Source: Salinicoccus halitifaciens (GTDB lineage: Bacteria > Bacillota > Bacilli > Staphylococcales > Salinicoccaceae). From it: a DNA stretch of 64,000 nucleotides. The DNA lies in contig NZ_JAJNCU010000002.1 of the NCBI RefSeq assembly GCF_021026095.1, forward strand, positions 62,001 through 126,000. The letters are read 5' to 3'. Position 1 is the first letter of the stretch. Each line of letters starts with the position of its first letter. The position numbers were made by a program, and so were the translations under genes. Below, one piece after another: positions 35,134 to 43,315 of this stretch. The notes under the pieces were generated by a model, which worked only from the letters and a program-made list of their open reading frames with translations, did no database searches and was not told where the DNA came from.

Positions 35134-36660
35134 ATGGCATTGAAAGCACTTGATATTTATGAAAACATCATGCTGAACCATCCTGTGGAAGCGCAGGGGG
35201 CAAGCATCAGCATGTACAGGATGACACTCGAAGCATGGCGGCGGGGGATTGAAGTGAGGTTCATGACGGTGTACGTGAAGAACCGCATCAAGATTCGGCA
35301 TAAGCTGTCGTACGGAGGCCGGGAATACAGGTTCCAGCTGTCCCTCGGCGACAAGGTCGCAAAAGAGGCAAGGCAGATCGGTAAAAGCAAGGAACTGACG
35401 AAGCAGCATCTGGCTGCAGCGGGTGTTTCGGTGCCGGAGGGTAAAGTCATCTCCATTCAAAATAATGATTTTGGGGAAGCTTTGGAATATGCGGAATCAA
35501 TCGGCTATCCGGTGATCGTCAAACCGGCACACGCGAGCCTTGCGATCGGGGTGCGGACGAACCTCAAGGACAGGGCGTCACTGGCCGAAGCGTTGGAACA
35601 TATCCACGGTGAACTGGGCTACACTGAAATCATCGTGGAGCGTCATGCAGAGGGGTTCGATACGCGGGCCTATGTCATTGAAAATGAAATGATTGCTGCG
35701 TTCAAGCGGATTCCTGCCCATATTGAAGGGGACGGCGGGCATACCATCAGGCAGCTGATAGAACTTAAGAATCAACGGCGTAAATTGAATCCGCACTTGA
35801 GCAACAGCCAAATAAAAATGGATGACGCGCTCATTGATTACATCGGCCGTCATGGTTACAATCTTGATTCTGTACTTGGGAAAGGTGAAAAAATCAACCT
35901 GACGGACAGTACATTCGCAAGCAATGCGGCGGACACGGTGGATATCACCGATGAAGTCACCGAGGATTATAAAATGACCGCAGTCAACGCGGTGAAGAGC
36001 ATACCCGGTATGAACATGGGCGGTGTCGATATCATCAGGGATCCGGAGAAGGATGTCAATAAAGTGCTTGAAATCAACTGCAGGCCGGACCTCGGCGGCC
36101 ATATGTTCCCGATTTACGGGGAATCAAGGGATGTCGCAAAGAAAATCGTCGATTACTATTTTCCCGAGACGGCATCAATCGACACCGGCATCAATGAATA
36201 CTTCACTTTCGACTTCGATGAGATCTTCCGCTTCCTTAAAAAAGGCATAGTGAAGGAAGTCATATTGCCGCCGCTTCCGAAGAGCAAGGTTGAAAATGTC
36301 CACCTGGAGCTGAAAGGCAATATTAACTTTTACCGCACTGTCCTGTTCAATTCGGCAGCTGGTCACAGGCTTGGCGGGAATATAAGGATGCTTGGGAAAG
36401 ATAGGGCGAAGATGGTGGTCGCCGGGACGACGAAACATCTGACATCATTTTTACAGGAACTCATGAAAATTGCCCCTAAGCTGGATATTACAGTTACAGC
36501 CCAGAACGAATGGGACTCGCTGCTGATGTATAAGTTTGAAATTCCGGAAACGGCATCCATCCCTCTCAACCGCCTGAGGAGAGAGAATATGGACATGCGG
36601 AAAGAAATTGAAGCCCTGAAAAAGGAGCTTGCCGACGTGAAAAAAGGCAGTCCTCTATAA
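35134..36660 (+). CDS. CphA-like ATP-grasp protein, GC-rich outlying member of the array
   Basis: A 508-residue protein, close in sequence to that at 25407: RMTLEAWRRGIEVRF, YRFQLSLGDKVAKEARQI, IVKPAHASLAIGVRTNL, IIVERHAEGFDTRAYV, GDGGHTIRQLIELKN and VLEINCRPDLGGHMFP. The acylphosphatase-like domain (VHLELKGNINFYRT) is degenerate. It ends in a short coiled coil and KKGSPL, so the SWKxTxPLR tail is missing. Its DNA is GC-rich (33 of 60 in 35281-35340) where the 25407 gene is AT-rich (16 of 60 in 25561-25620), which points to different histories. It is monocistronic, with a GAGGAG ribosome site and its own terminator. Confidence 0.78.
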   Translation: MALKALDIYENIMLNHPVEAQGASISMYRMTLEAWRRGIEVRFMTVYVKNRIKIRHKLSYGGREYRFQLSLGDKVAKEARQIGKSKELTKQHLAAAGVSVPEGKVISIQNNDFGEALEYAESIGYPVIVKPAHASLAIGVRTNLKDRASLAEALEHIHGELGYTEIIVERHAEGFDTRAYVIENEMIAAFKRIPAHIEGDGGHTIRQLIELKNQRRKLNPHLSNSQIKMDDALIDYIGRHGYNLDSVLGKGEKINLTDSTFASNAADTVDITDEVTEDYKMTAVNAVKSIPGMNMGGVDIIRDPEKDVNKVLEINCRPDLGGHMFPIYGESRDVAKKIVDYYFPETASIDTGINEYFTFDFDEIFRFLKKGIVKEVILPPLPKSKVENVHLELKGNINFYRTVLFNSAAGHRLGGNIRMLGKDRAKMVVAGTTKHLTSFLQELMKIAPKLDITVTAQNEWDSLLMYKFEIPETASIPLNRLRRENMDMRKEIEALKKELADVKKGSPL

Positions 36661-36670
36661 TGATTGCAGC

Positions 36671-36711
36671 AAAAAAGACATCAGTCTGTAATTCAGACTG
36701 ATGTCTTTTTT
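36671..36711. terminator. Bidirectional intrinsic terminator
   Basis: A 12-bp stem, GACATCAGTCTG against CAGACTGATGTC, with a TAATT loop, flanked by six A and six T. It serves the ATP-grasp gene and the convergent permease gene. Confidence 0.92.
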
Positions 36712-36713
36712 AT

Positions 36714-38035
36714 TTATTCGGTCACTTGTTCACCAATCGGTGTCTCCACCTTCTTCCTTGATTTCATGTAGCCCATATCACCGATATGGTAGATGAAGTT
36801 CAGGACGATGGCGGTGGTGCTGCCCATGACGATGCCGCTTTCTGTGATCACCTTCAGGTTTTCAGGGACGATCGCGAACATTTCAGGGACGACGGTCACG
36901 CCGAGGCCCATGCCGACGGATATCGCAACAATCATCAGGTTCCTCTGGTCGCTGAAATCGACGCGGCTGAGCATCTTGATGCCGTAGGCGATGACCATGC
37001 CGAACATGGCGAGCATCGCGCCACCGAGGACGGGTGTCGGGATTGCGATTGTGATGGCCCCGATTTTAGGGACGAGGCCGAGCAGGATGAGCATCCCGCC
37101 TGCGATATAGATGATCTGGTTGCTTTTAACCCCGGACAGCTGCACGAGGCCGACGTTCTGCGAATAAGTCGTGTAGGGGAATGCATTGACCAGTCCGCCG
37201 AGGATGATGGCGATGCCTTCTGCGCGGTATCCCCTCTTCAAGTCGTCGCCTTCCACTTTCTTATCCGTGATGTCGCCGAGGGCGAAGTATACTCCTGTCG
37301 CTTCGACGAGGCCGACCGTCACGACAAGCATCATTGTAAGTATTGGTATCAGGTGGAATTCAGGTGTCCCGAAATAAAAGACCTGCGGCAGATGGAACCA
37401 TGACGCTTCACCGACTGCACTGAAATCGACCATGCCCATGAATCCTGCCACCACGGTGCCGATGATGATGCCTGACAGTATCGCAATCGATTTGAGGAAC
37501 CCTTTGCCGAACCTGAAAAGGATCAGTATGACGGCAAGTGTACCGAAGCCGAGCATCAGGTTGGTCATCGAGCCGTAATCTGCACTGCCCTGTCCGCCGG
37601 CGATGTCATTCATCGCGACCGGCACGAGAGTGACACCGATGATGAGGACGACTGCTCCTGTGACGACCGGCGGGAAGAGTCTCACCAGTCTGCTGAAGAA
37701 CGAGCCGATCAGAATAACGAAGAGTCCTGCTGTGAGGATCGCTCCGTAAATCGCCGGTATACCGTAAGTATTGCCGATGGCGATCATTGGACCGACAGCG
37801 GTGAATGTACAACCGAGCACGACAGGAAGGCCGATGCCTGAGAATTTCTTTTTCCATACCTGCAGGATCGTCGCGACGCCGCACATCATGATATCGATGG
37901 CAATCAGGTAGGTGAGCTGTGCGGCTGTCAGTCCGAGGGCGCTGCCTACTAGGAGCGGCACGACGACCGCACCTGCATACATCGCGAGAACATGCTGGAG
38001 GCCGAGTGAAAGCTGCTTCGTTTTGGACAGCTGCA

Positions 38036-38036
<1 letters not shown>
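36714..38036 (-). CDS. pbuX: Xanthine permease (NCS2 family)
   Basis: A 440-residue membrane protein with about 12-14 hydrophobic segments, of the nucleobase:cation symporter-2 family. Visible are LGLQHVLAMYAGAVVVPLLV at the N-terminus, GLPVVLGCTFTAVGPMIAIG, the family motif around VGLVEATGVYFALGDI, and NAFPYTTYSQNVGLVQLSGV, which matches the QN-x-G signature. It takes up xanthine, for conversion by Xpt. ATG overlaps the xpt stop by one base (TGATG), so the two are translationally coupled and both lie under the upstream purine riboswitch. The xanthine rather than uracil call rests mainly on this operon. Confidence 0.93.
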
Positions 38037-38629
<593 letters not shown>

Positions 38630-38639
38630 TCATTCGTAT

Positions 38640-38690
38640 ATTTAAAAAACACCCGGAGCGTTTCATCATGAGATGAGCACACTCCGGGTG
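38640..38690 (-). terminator. Riboswitch-controlled terminator upstream of xpt
   Basis: On the minus strand CACCCGGAG (38682-38690) pairs with CTCCGGGTG (38650-38658), followed by a T run before the xpt ribosome site. The left arm lies just after the aptamer, so ligand binding should favour this off-state hairpin. Confidence 0.88.
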
Positions 38691-38712
38691 CAGACAGACC
38701 ACGGCAGTTACC

Positions 38713-38783
38713 CACCCATAGTCGGGAACTTTAAGGCTTCCCGGTAGAAACTTGCAGACCATATCACTGCGATTATATGAGTG
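38713..38783 (-). promoter_or_regulatory. Purine riboswitch aptamer, guanine/xanthine class
   Basis: The minus-strand RNA has P1 arms CACTCATA and TATGGGTG (one G-U), core ATAATCGCAGTGATATGG, loop segments GTTTCTACCGGG and CCTTAAAGTTCCC, and the J3/1 element GACTATG. The specificity base (C74 in xpt numbering) is C, which pairs with guanine-type ligands; the adenine class has U. Expected outcome: guanine or hypoxanthine binding ends xpt-pbuX transcription. Confidence 0.95.
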
Positions 38784-38805
38784 TAATTTGATTTTATTGA
38801 TACTT

Positions 38806-38833
38806 ATATTAACATAAAACACGAACTTATCAA
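38806..38833 (-). promoter_or_regulatory. Probable promoter of the xpt-pbuX operon
   Basis: Minus-strand TTGATA (38828-38833) and TAATAT (38806-38811), 16 bp apart, about 23 bp before the aptamer. Sequence fit is moderate, position is right. Confidence 0.5.
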
Positions 38834-38999
38834 GGTGATAATTTGTCAATGTGCTCGAAAATAACGTTTTCAATATAAAATTACAATATAACTTTCGTGT
38901 TTTCAGTAAATATATTGTAAAATAAAAGCCCAGATGAAAAAACAGGAACTTGTTCTGTATAATTGAAGGGGAAGAGAACTTCAAAGGGGAGGATATAAC

Positions 39000-39383
39000 A
39001 TGATTCAGTCTTTAAACGATTTTTTCAGGAAAACATTCCAGTTCAGGGGGAGGGCGACAAGGAAGGATTACTGGCTGCCGACTTTTGCCCTGGTGGTGGC
39101 GAGCGTGTTGATACGTTCATTGAACCTGCCGCGCCGGCTGGAGGATGTCATTGGCGTCCTCTCCATCCTGCCGTCGATCAGCCTGACGTCGAGGCGATAC
39201 CAGGATGCAGGGGTCTCAGGTTGGTTCCAGCTACCGCAGCTGCTGTCGTTCCTGCTGCTCCCGCTCGTGTTCATGAATTTTGTGGCAAAATGGATGAAAG
39301 CCGTCATCATCACCGTCATCGCACTATTCAATACAGTCGGCTTCATATTGACACTTCTGCCGAGTGATAAGCTTAGGAAATAG
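39000..39383 (+). CDS. DUF805 family membrane protein
   Basis: A 127-residue protein with the N-terminal DUF805 pattern FRKTFQFRGRATRKDYW, then hydrophobic segments at about 27-42, 75-92 and 97-118. The middle has SLTSRRYQDAGVSGWFQLP, a typical family motif (RRxxDxGxSGW). The family is widespread in bacterial membranes and has no settled function. The gene stands 13 nt before the GntR regulator and may share its mRNA. Confidence 0.82.
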   Translation: MIQSLNDFFRKTFQFRGRATRKDYWLPTFALVVASVLIRSLNLPRRLEDVIGVLSILPSISLTSRRYQDAGVSGWFQLPQLLSFLLLPLVFMNFVAKWMKAVIITVIALFNTVGFILTLLPSDKLRK

Positions 39384-39395
39384 AGGAAAGGTCTG

Positions 39396-40142
39396 GTGAC
39401 GATATTCGTGGATGAACTCCATATTTCTAAAGAGAACATCATAAGGAATGCACTGCAGGAGCAAATCATTAACCATACGCTGCAGCCGGGGGATAAGGTG
39501 CCGAGTGAAAATGCGCTCGCTGATGAATATCAGGTGAAGCGGATCGAGGTACGCAATGCCCTGGTCACGATGGAGAAGATGGGCTTGGTTGAAAGCAGGC
39601 AGGGGGTCGGGCGTTTCATCAAGAAGAAGATACCGACGATTGAACTGGATATTTCGGGGCGCGTCAGCTTTTCAGAAAAGATGAGAAGCCAGAACCTTCC
39701 ATATAGAAGTGAAGTGATTCATGCGGATTATGTCACCGACGAGGAAATCCGGCTGTATGACGACCGCATCAACTGCGGGCCGGATGAGCGGATATTCAAA
39801 GTTGCACGGCTCAGGATCGTCTACGATATACCATGTGCCATCCACATTTCGTACATCCGGGAGAAGTTCGTGCCTGATATCGAGAGGGATAAAAATCAAC
39901 TCGATTCGGTCTTCGGATATTACCAAAAAGAAGGTTTTACAAATTTAAAATCAAAGACATCCGTCATTTCTACGGCATTTCCGACAATCGATGAGCAGCA
40001 AATATTAAAGTGCAATGAATTGGTGCCACTCTTCATATACGAAACGGATACTCACGATGAAGAAAGAGGCATCCAGCTCGAATTTGTCCGCATCCTCTAC
40101 AGAAGTGACCTTTTCAAACATAAACTGATCACAAGTCAGTAA
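39396..40142 (+). CDS. GntR family transcriptional regulator with UTRA domain
   Basis: A 248-residue regulator. Residues 1-80 form a winged helix (LQPGDKVPSENALADEYQVK, then TMEKMGLVESRQGVGRFI). Residues 95-240 form a UTRA/HutC-type ligand domain with KVARLRIVYDIPCAIHISYI and LEFVRILYRSD. PhnF, a regulator of phosphonate operons, is of this type, and phnG starts 1.1 kb downstream, so a role in phn control is possible. The toxin-antitoxin pair and a terminator in between weaken the link. Start GTG 39396 follows GGAAAGG. Confidence 0.85.
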   Translation: MTIFVDELHISKENIIRNALQEQIINHTLQPGDKVPSENALADEYQVKRIEVRNALVTMEKMGLVESRQGVGRFIKKKIPTIELDISGRVSFSEKMRSQNLPYRSEVIHADYVTDEEIRLYDDRINCGPDERIFKVARLRIVYDIPCAIHISYIREKFVPDIERDKNQLDSVFGYYQKEGFTNLKSKTSVISTAFPTIDEQQILKCNELVPLFIYETDTHDEERGIQLEFVRILYRSDLFKHKLITSQ

Positions 40143-40186
40143 AAGTAATATTGATTTGCTCTGTCAAAAGACTTTTTTTCATTAAA

Positions 40187-40234
40187 ATATCCAGATCCTT
40201 GATGATGTGTATCAAGGTCTGGATATTTTTTTTA
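40187..40234. terminator. Strong intrinsic terminator
   Basis: ATATCCAGATCCTTGAT folds with ATCAAGGTCTGGATAT (one G-U), loop GATGTGT, then eight T. It ends the GntR gene and, with an A-rich left flank, may also serve the convergent PIN gene whose stop codon is at 40236. Confidence 0.9.
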
Positions 40235-40235
40235 T

Positions 40236-40733
40236 TTATGAATTGTTATCTTCCTCAGCTATTTCAAGAACTTTACTATATAGTTTTGTATCAATATACA
40301 TACCGGCATTAATCAATTCATCCAACAATGTCTTCACGTTTTCTACTATACCGAGCTGTTTTGATTTTAACACTACACCTATAGTTCCTGTCACTTTTAA
40401 ATTATGGTATTTTGCATATTTTCGGGCTAATAAATCATCTATTATACAAAGGTCTGCTTTTATTTCATTTGCAAGTATCATCACTTCTACTTCACCTTTA
40501 TGAAGGCTTGTCCCAAATAATTTTTTCGCTTCTTCATTTCTTATATCAGCAATAGTAATGAAGCCACTCTCTCTAATAAAATCATTGGGTTTAACAGTCT
40601 TTACATCTAATATTACTTCCTCATAAACAGCCGTTGGGATTATTACTTCTCCATATACTTTTTCAAGTAAATCCAACTGTCCAATGTTATTAAGTGCAAT
40701 CAGCGGAGTTGAATTCACCACTATTTTACGCAT
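40236..40733 (-). CDS. PIN-domain toxin (DUF3368 type)
   Basis: A 165-residue protein starting MRKIVVNSTPLIALNNIGQL, the usual start of DUF3368 PIN proteins. It has acidic residues in VIIPTAVYEEV, SLHKGEVEVMILA and CIIDDLLARKYA that would bind metal in a PIN ribonuclease. The start ATG overlaps the end of the partner gene by 8 bp (ATGCGTAA). A frame extending back to 40844 lies inside that partner and is not used. It is likely a toxin of a type II system; target unknown. DNA is AT-rich. Confidence 0.82.
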   Translation of the reverse strand: MRKIVVNSTPLIALNNIGQLDLLEKVYGEVIIPTAVYEEVILDVKTVKPNDFIRESGFITIADIRNEEAKKLFGTSLHKGEVEVMILANEIKADLCIIDDLLARKYAKYHNLKVTGTIGVVLKSKQLGIVENVKTLLDELINAGMYIDTKLYSKVLEIAEEDNNS

Positions 40734-40983
40734 TTCTGATATCTTCCAATAGTTCTTCATCATCTTCAAAATTGAATATGGAGATTTCATTTGAAGACAG
40801 TAACTTGATGAAATCCTCCTTTGGCATTTCAGCAAGTTCAGCACACTGACCCAAGGAGAGTTTTCTTTCTTTGTAATACTTCACTGCCAGTGTCTGTTTC
40901 ATATCTTTTACAATATCTTCATCGCTTATTCTTAAGGAAAGCACTATGTCTTCTGGAATGGTGATCTTCGTTTTATATTCCAT
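40726..40983 (-). CDS. UPF0175 family antitoxin-like protein
   Basis: An 85-residue protein with the UPF0175 pattern: YKTKITIPEDIVLSLRISDE, DMKQTLAVKYYKERKLSLGQ and CAELAEMPKEDFIKLLSS, ending in an acidic tail. This family has a helix-turn-helix-like centre and commonly precedes DUF3368 PIN toxins. It is the first gene of the pair and overlaps the toxin start by 8 bp, the usual coupling. ATG 40983 follows AAAGGA at about 9 nt; a GTG 9 nt further upstream is less likely. Confidence 0.82.
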   Translation of the reverse strand: MEYKTKITIPEDIVLSLRISDEDIVKDMKQTLAVKYYKERKLSLGQCAELAEMPKEDFIKLLSSNEISIFNFEDDEELLEDIRNA

Positions 40984-41090
40984 AAAAATCACGTCCTTTC
41001 ATAATATCATTATACCTTAAATTTACTGAAGTCAGAATATTTTTGTCTTTCATAGCTTGAGTCCCATATGGAGTGTCTATGGAATCATCA

Positions 41091-41133
41091 ACGGACGCAA
41101 AATCTCATTGTAAAGATTTTGCGTCCGTTTTTT
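41091..41133 (+). terminator. Terminator or attenuator upstream of phnG
   Basis: A 15-bp perfect stem, ACGGACGCAAAATCT against AGATTTTGCGTCCGT, loop of 8 nt, then six T. No plus-strand gene precedes it, since the toxin-antitoxin pair reads the other way. It therefore may act as a leader attenuator of the phn operon or end a short RNA. Confidence 0.8.
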
Positions 41134-41157
41134 CATGTTATCCGCTGATTGTATTCC

Positions 41158-41187
41158 AGTCTTTACATACTTTACAGACTCTTAAAT
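41158..41187 (+). promoter_or_regulatory. Candidate operator / PhoP-box-like repeats before phnG
   Basis: AGTCT at 41158-41162 and AGACT at 41176-41180 form an inverted repeat. Inside and after it are TTTACA (41162-41167), TTTACA (41171-41176) and TTAAAT (41182-41187). The last two have the 11-bp period of Bacillus PhoP boxes. It lies 50 bp before phnG. A GntR operator is the other reading. Evidence is only motif-like. Confidence 0.35.
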
Positions 41188-41237
41188 GTTTTCAGCTTGG
41201 CAACAAGTTAGCATTATTCATGAGGGAGGCGGATGAC

Positions 41238-41657
41238 ATGAACAAGAAAAAATGGACAACCTTATTTATCCGTTACGGAAAAAAAGAAGCGGCGGAATTT
41301 TACGCCTTACATAAAGATCAGATGGAATATACCACGGTCTCGGGCCCGGTGGAGGGACTCACGATGATCAAGGTGCGCGAACATGCACAGAATTCATTGT
41401 TCTACCTCGGTGAAGTGCGGGTCACTGAAACGAAGCTCAGACACGGGAAGGAAATCGGACTCGGTGTCGTCAAAGGTGACGAACCGGAACTCAGCACCGC
41501 GCTCGCATTCATCGATCTGTGCTTCAAGACGGATCAATTCACCTATACATTGAACAACATCTTAAGTGACCTGGAAGACCGGGAAGCGGAAGCGGTCCAT
41601 AAAAAAACACAGGAAATTCTACGGACCAAAGTGAATTTCGACATGATGAACGATTAG
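41238..41657 (+). CDS. phnG: C-P lyase subunit PhnG
   Basis: A 139-residue subunit of the carbon-phosphorus lyase core complex (PhnGHIJ). With PhnH and PhnI it makes alpha-D-ribose 1-alkylphosphonate 5-triphosphate from ATP and phosphonate. Recognisable segments are TVSGPVEGLTMIKVREHAQN, FYLGEVRVTETKLRHG, LGVVKGDEPELSTALAFID and the C-terminal TKVNFDMM. ATG 41238 follows GGAGG at about 8 nt; the frame runs back to 41073 through the leader terminator and is not coding there. First gene of the phn operon. Confidence 0.92.
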   Translation: MNKKKWTTLFIRYGKKEAAEFYALHKDQMEYTTVSGPVEGLTMIKVREHAQNSLFYLGEVRVTETKLRHGKEIGLGVVKGDEPELSTALAFIDLCFKTDQFTYTLNNILSDLEDREAEAVHKKTQEILRTKVNFDMMND

Positions 41658-41668
41658 GAGGCAGTCAA

Positions 41669-42229
41669 TTGAATACACAGATTCATCAGACACAGAAACA
41701 TTACAGGACACTCGTCGACATATTCAGCTACCCGGGCAAAATTGCCGCAACGATGGAGAACATGGATAACTACAGCACATTCGGCGACGGGGTGCTGATG
41801 ACAGCGGTGACGCTGCTCGACAACGAAGTGACGTTCCATACGACATTCAAGAGCGACGGCCAGGAGATCTCCCTTCTGACGGGGAGCGAACAGGGTGCGG
41901 ACATTGAACACTCGGATTACCTGATTGTGAAGGAGAAAGATCTGGAAGCCCGGATTTTTGAAGAGGCGGCGGCAGGGACGCTCGCTTCACCTGAAAAATC
42001 GGCCACGGTGATCATCGAAGCAGACTCTCTGCACGAAGGCAGCGGGTACCGCCTGACGGGGCCGGGCATAAAGGAAGAAACAATCATCAATATTTCACTG
42101 GAACCCCGTTGGATCGGACTCAGAAATGAAAAATGCAAAGAATACCCGCTCGGCGTGGACATGATAATTGCAGATGGTGCGAACAATATGATGGCAATAC
42201 CAAGAACTACGAAAATCGAGGTGATATAA
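41669..42229 (+). CDS. phnH: C-P lyase subunit PhnH
   Basis: A 186-residue subunit of the C-P lyase core. The family start is present (HYRTLVDIFSYPGKIAATME), then LLDNEVTFHTTF and YLIVKEKDLEARIFEEAAAG, and at the end YRLTGPGIKEETI, EYPLGVDMIIAD and IPRTTKIEV. It sits at an interface of the PhnGHIJ complex. The start is TTG 41669 with AGGAGG upstream, 11 nt after phnG. Its stop directly precedes the phnI ATG. Confidence 0.93.
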   Translation: MNTQIHQTQKHYRTLVDIFSYPGKIAATMENMDNYSTFGDGVLMTAVTLLDNEVTFHTTFKSDGQEISLLTGSEQGADIEHSDYLIVKEKDLEARIFEEAAAGTLASPEKSATVIIEADSLHEGSGYRLTGPGIKEETIINISLEPRWIGLRNEKCKEYPLGVDMIIADGANNMMAIPRTTKIEVI

Positions 42230-43315
42230 ATGGGTTACGTTGCTGTAAAAGGCGGAAAAGAGGCCATTGAAAAATCCGTTGAAATGTACAAATCCAGGCG
42301 CTTCAGGGAAGGGCAGGATATCGAGGTTGAAAGCATCAAGACGAACATGCGCCAGCTCATCAACCAGGTGATGTCGGAAGCGAGCTTTTACGACAGGGAT
42401 CTGTGCGCGCTCGCAATCAAGCAGGCGGAAGGGAACATGGAGGAAGCGGTCTTCCTGATGCGTGCCCACCGCTCGACACTGCCGAGATTATATTACTCAA
42501 CTGTGACCAATACACGGGAAATGTTCGTCAAAAGGCGCGTTTCTGCGAGCTTCAAGGATATACCGGGCGGCCAGATACTCGGCGCTTCCCCGGACTACAC
42601 CCACCGCCTGCTGGATGATGCGCTCCTCGGGCTGCAGACGCTTGCGGACTATGTGACGGATGAAGGCGAGGAAGAAATTGAATACGACTATAAGCTTGAT
42701 GCACTGCCGAAAGTCATCGACTACCTGGAGGCGGAAGGCCTTTATTCGAAACCGGAAATCGATGACACACTGCCGGACGACATCACGAAGAAGTCGATAG
42801 AGTATCCTTCATCGAGGAGTGAACGGCTGCAGTCGCTCACACGCGGCCAGACCGGTGCGGTCACTTCGCTCGGCTACGCTGAGATCAGGGGCTACGGCTT
42901 CTCGACGCATCCAAACATCGGCGAATGCCGCGTTGGGGATCAGCCGGTTCATATCGAAGACATGGACGGGGAGGAATATTTCATCGGGGACATCGAACTC
43001 ACCGAAATCGATGCTTTCCTGCCGGATGAAAAAGAAAGCTCGGATAAAGAGGACCATCAGTCGGAGATGACGTTCAACATCGGCTATGGTCTGACATTCG
43101 GACAGAATGAGACGAAGGCGATCGCGATGAGCGTGCTTGATTACAGCCTGTCGCACCCGGTGGAGAATGCACCGACGACGGATGATGAATTCGTGCTGTA
43201 CCATATCGATTCAGTCGAATCGACGGGTTTTATTTCACATTTGAAGCTGCCGCATTACGTGACGTTCCAGTCGAAGCTGGACCGCATGAGGCAGTCGGGA
43301 AGGAAGTCGGAATAA
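42230..43315 (+). CDS. phnI: C-P lyase subunit PhnI
   Basis: A 361-residue protein that acts as the nucleosidase-like subunit, displacing adenine from ATP with phosphonate. It opens with the family MGYVAVKGGKEAIEKS, and carries QLINQVMSEASFYDRDLCAL, EGNMEEAVFLMRAHRSTLPR, SASFKDIPGGQILGASPDYT and LTRGQTGAVTSLGYAEIRGY. The C-terminal part has NIGYGLTFGQNETKAIAMSV and LDYSL. Length matches the family. It overlaps phnJ by one base and is coupled to it. Confidence 0.95.
   Translation: MGYVAVKGGKEAIEKSVEMYKSRRFREGQDIEVESIKTNMRQLINQVMSEASFYDRDLCALAIKQAEGNMEEAVFLMRAHRSTLPRLYYSTVTNTREMFVKRRVSASFKDIPGGQILGASPDYTHRLLDDALLGLQTLADYVTDEGEEEIEYDYKLDALPKVIDYLEAEGLYSKPEIDDTLPDDITKKSIEYPSSRSERLQSLTRGQTGAVTSLGYAEIRGYGFSTHPNIGECRVGDQPVHIEDMDGEEYFIGDIELTEIDAFLPDEKESSDKEDHQSEMTFNIGYGLTFGQNETKAIAMSVLDYSLSHPVENAPTTDDEFVLYHIDSVESTGFISHLKLPHYVTFQSKLDRMRQSGRKSE

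Noticed and set aside
15195-36660. Mobile element or phage origin of the ATP-grasp array
   Set aside because: No transposase, integrase, attachment repeat or terminal inverted repeat was seen at the composition borders; only base composition points to transfer.
40734-40844. N-terminal extension of the PIN toxin (MLNLLKCQRR)
   Set aside because: It lies wholly inside the antitoxin gene in another frame; the family start is MRKIVVNSTPLI at 40733.
41073-41237. N-terminal extension of PhnG
   Set aside because: It would translate through a perfect terminator hairpin, resembles nothing in PhnG, and the strong ribosome site lies before ATG 41238.
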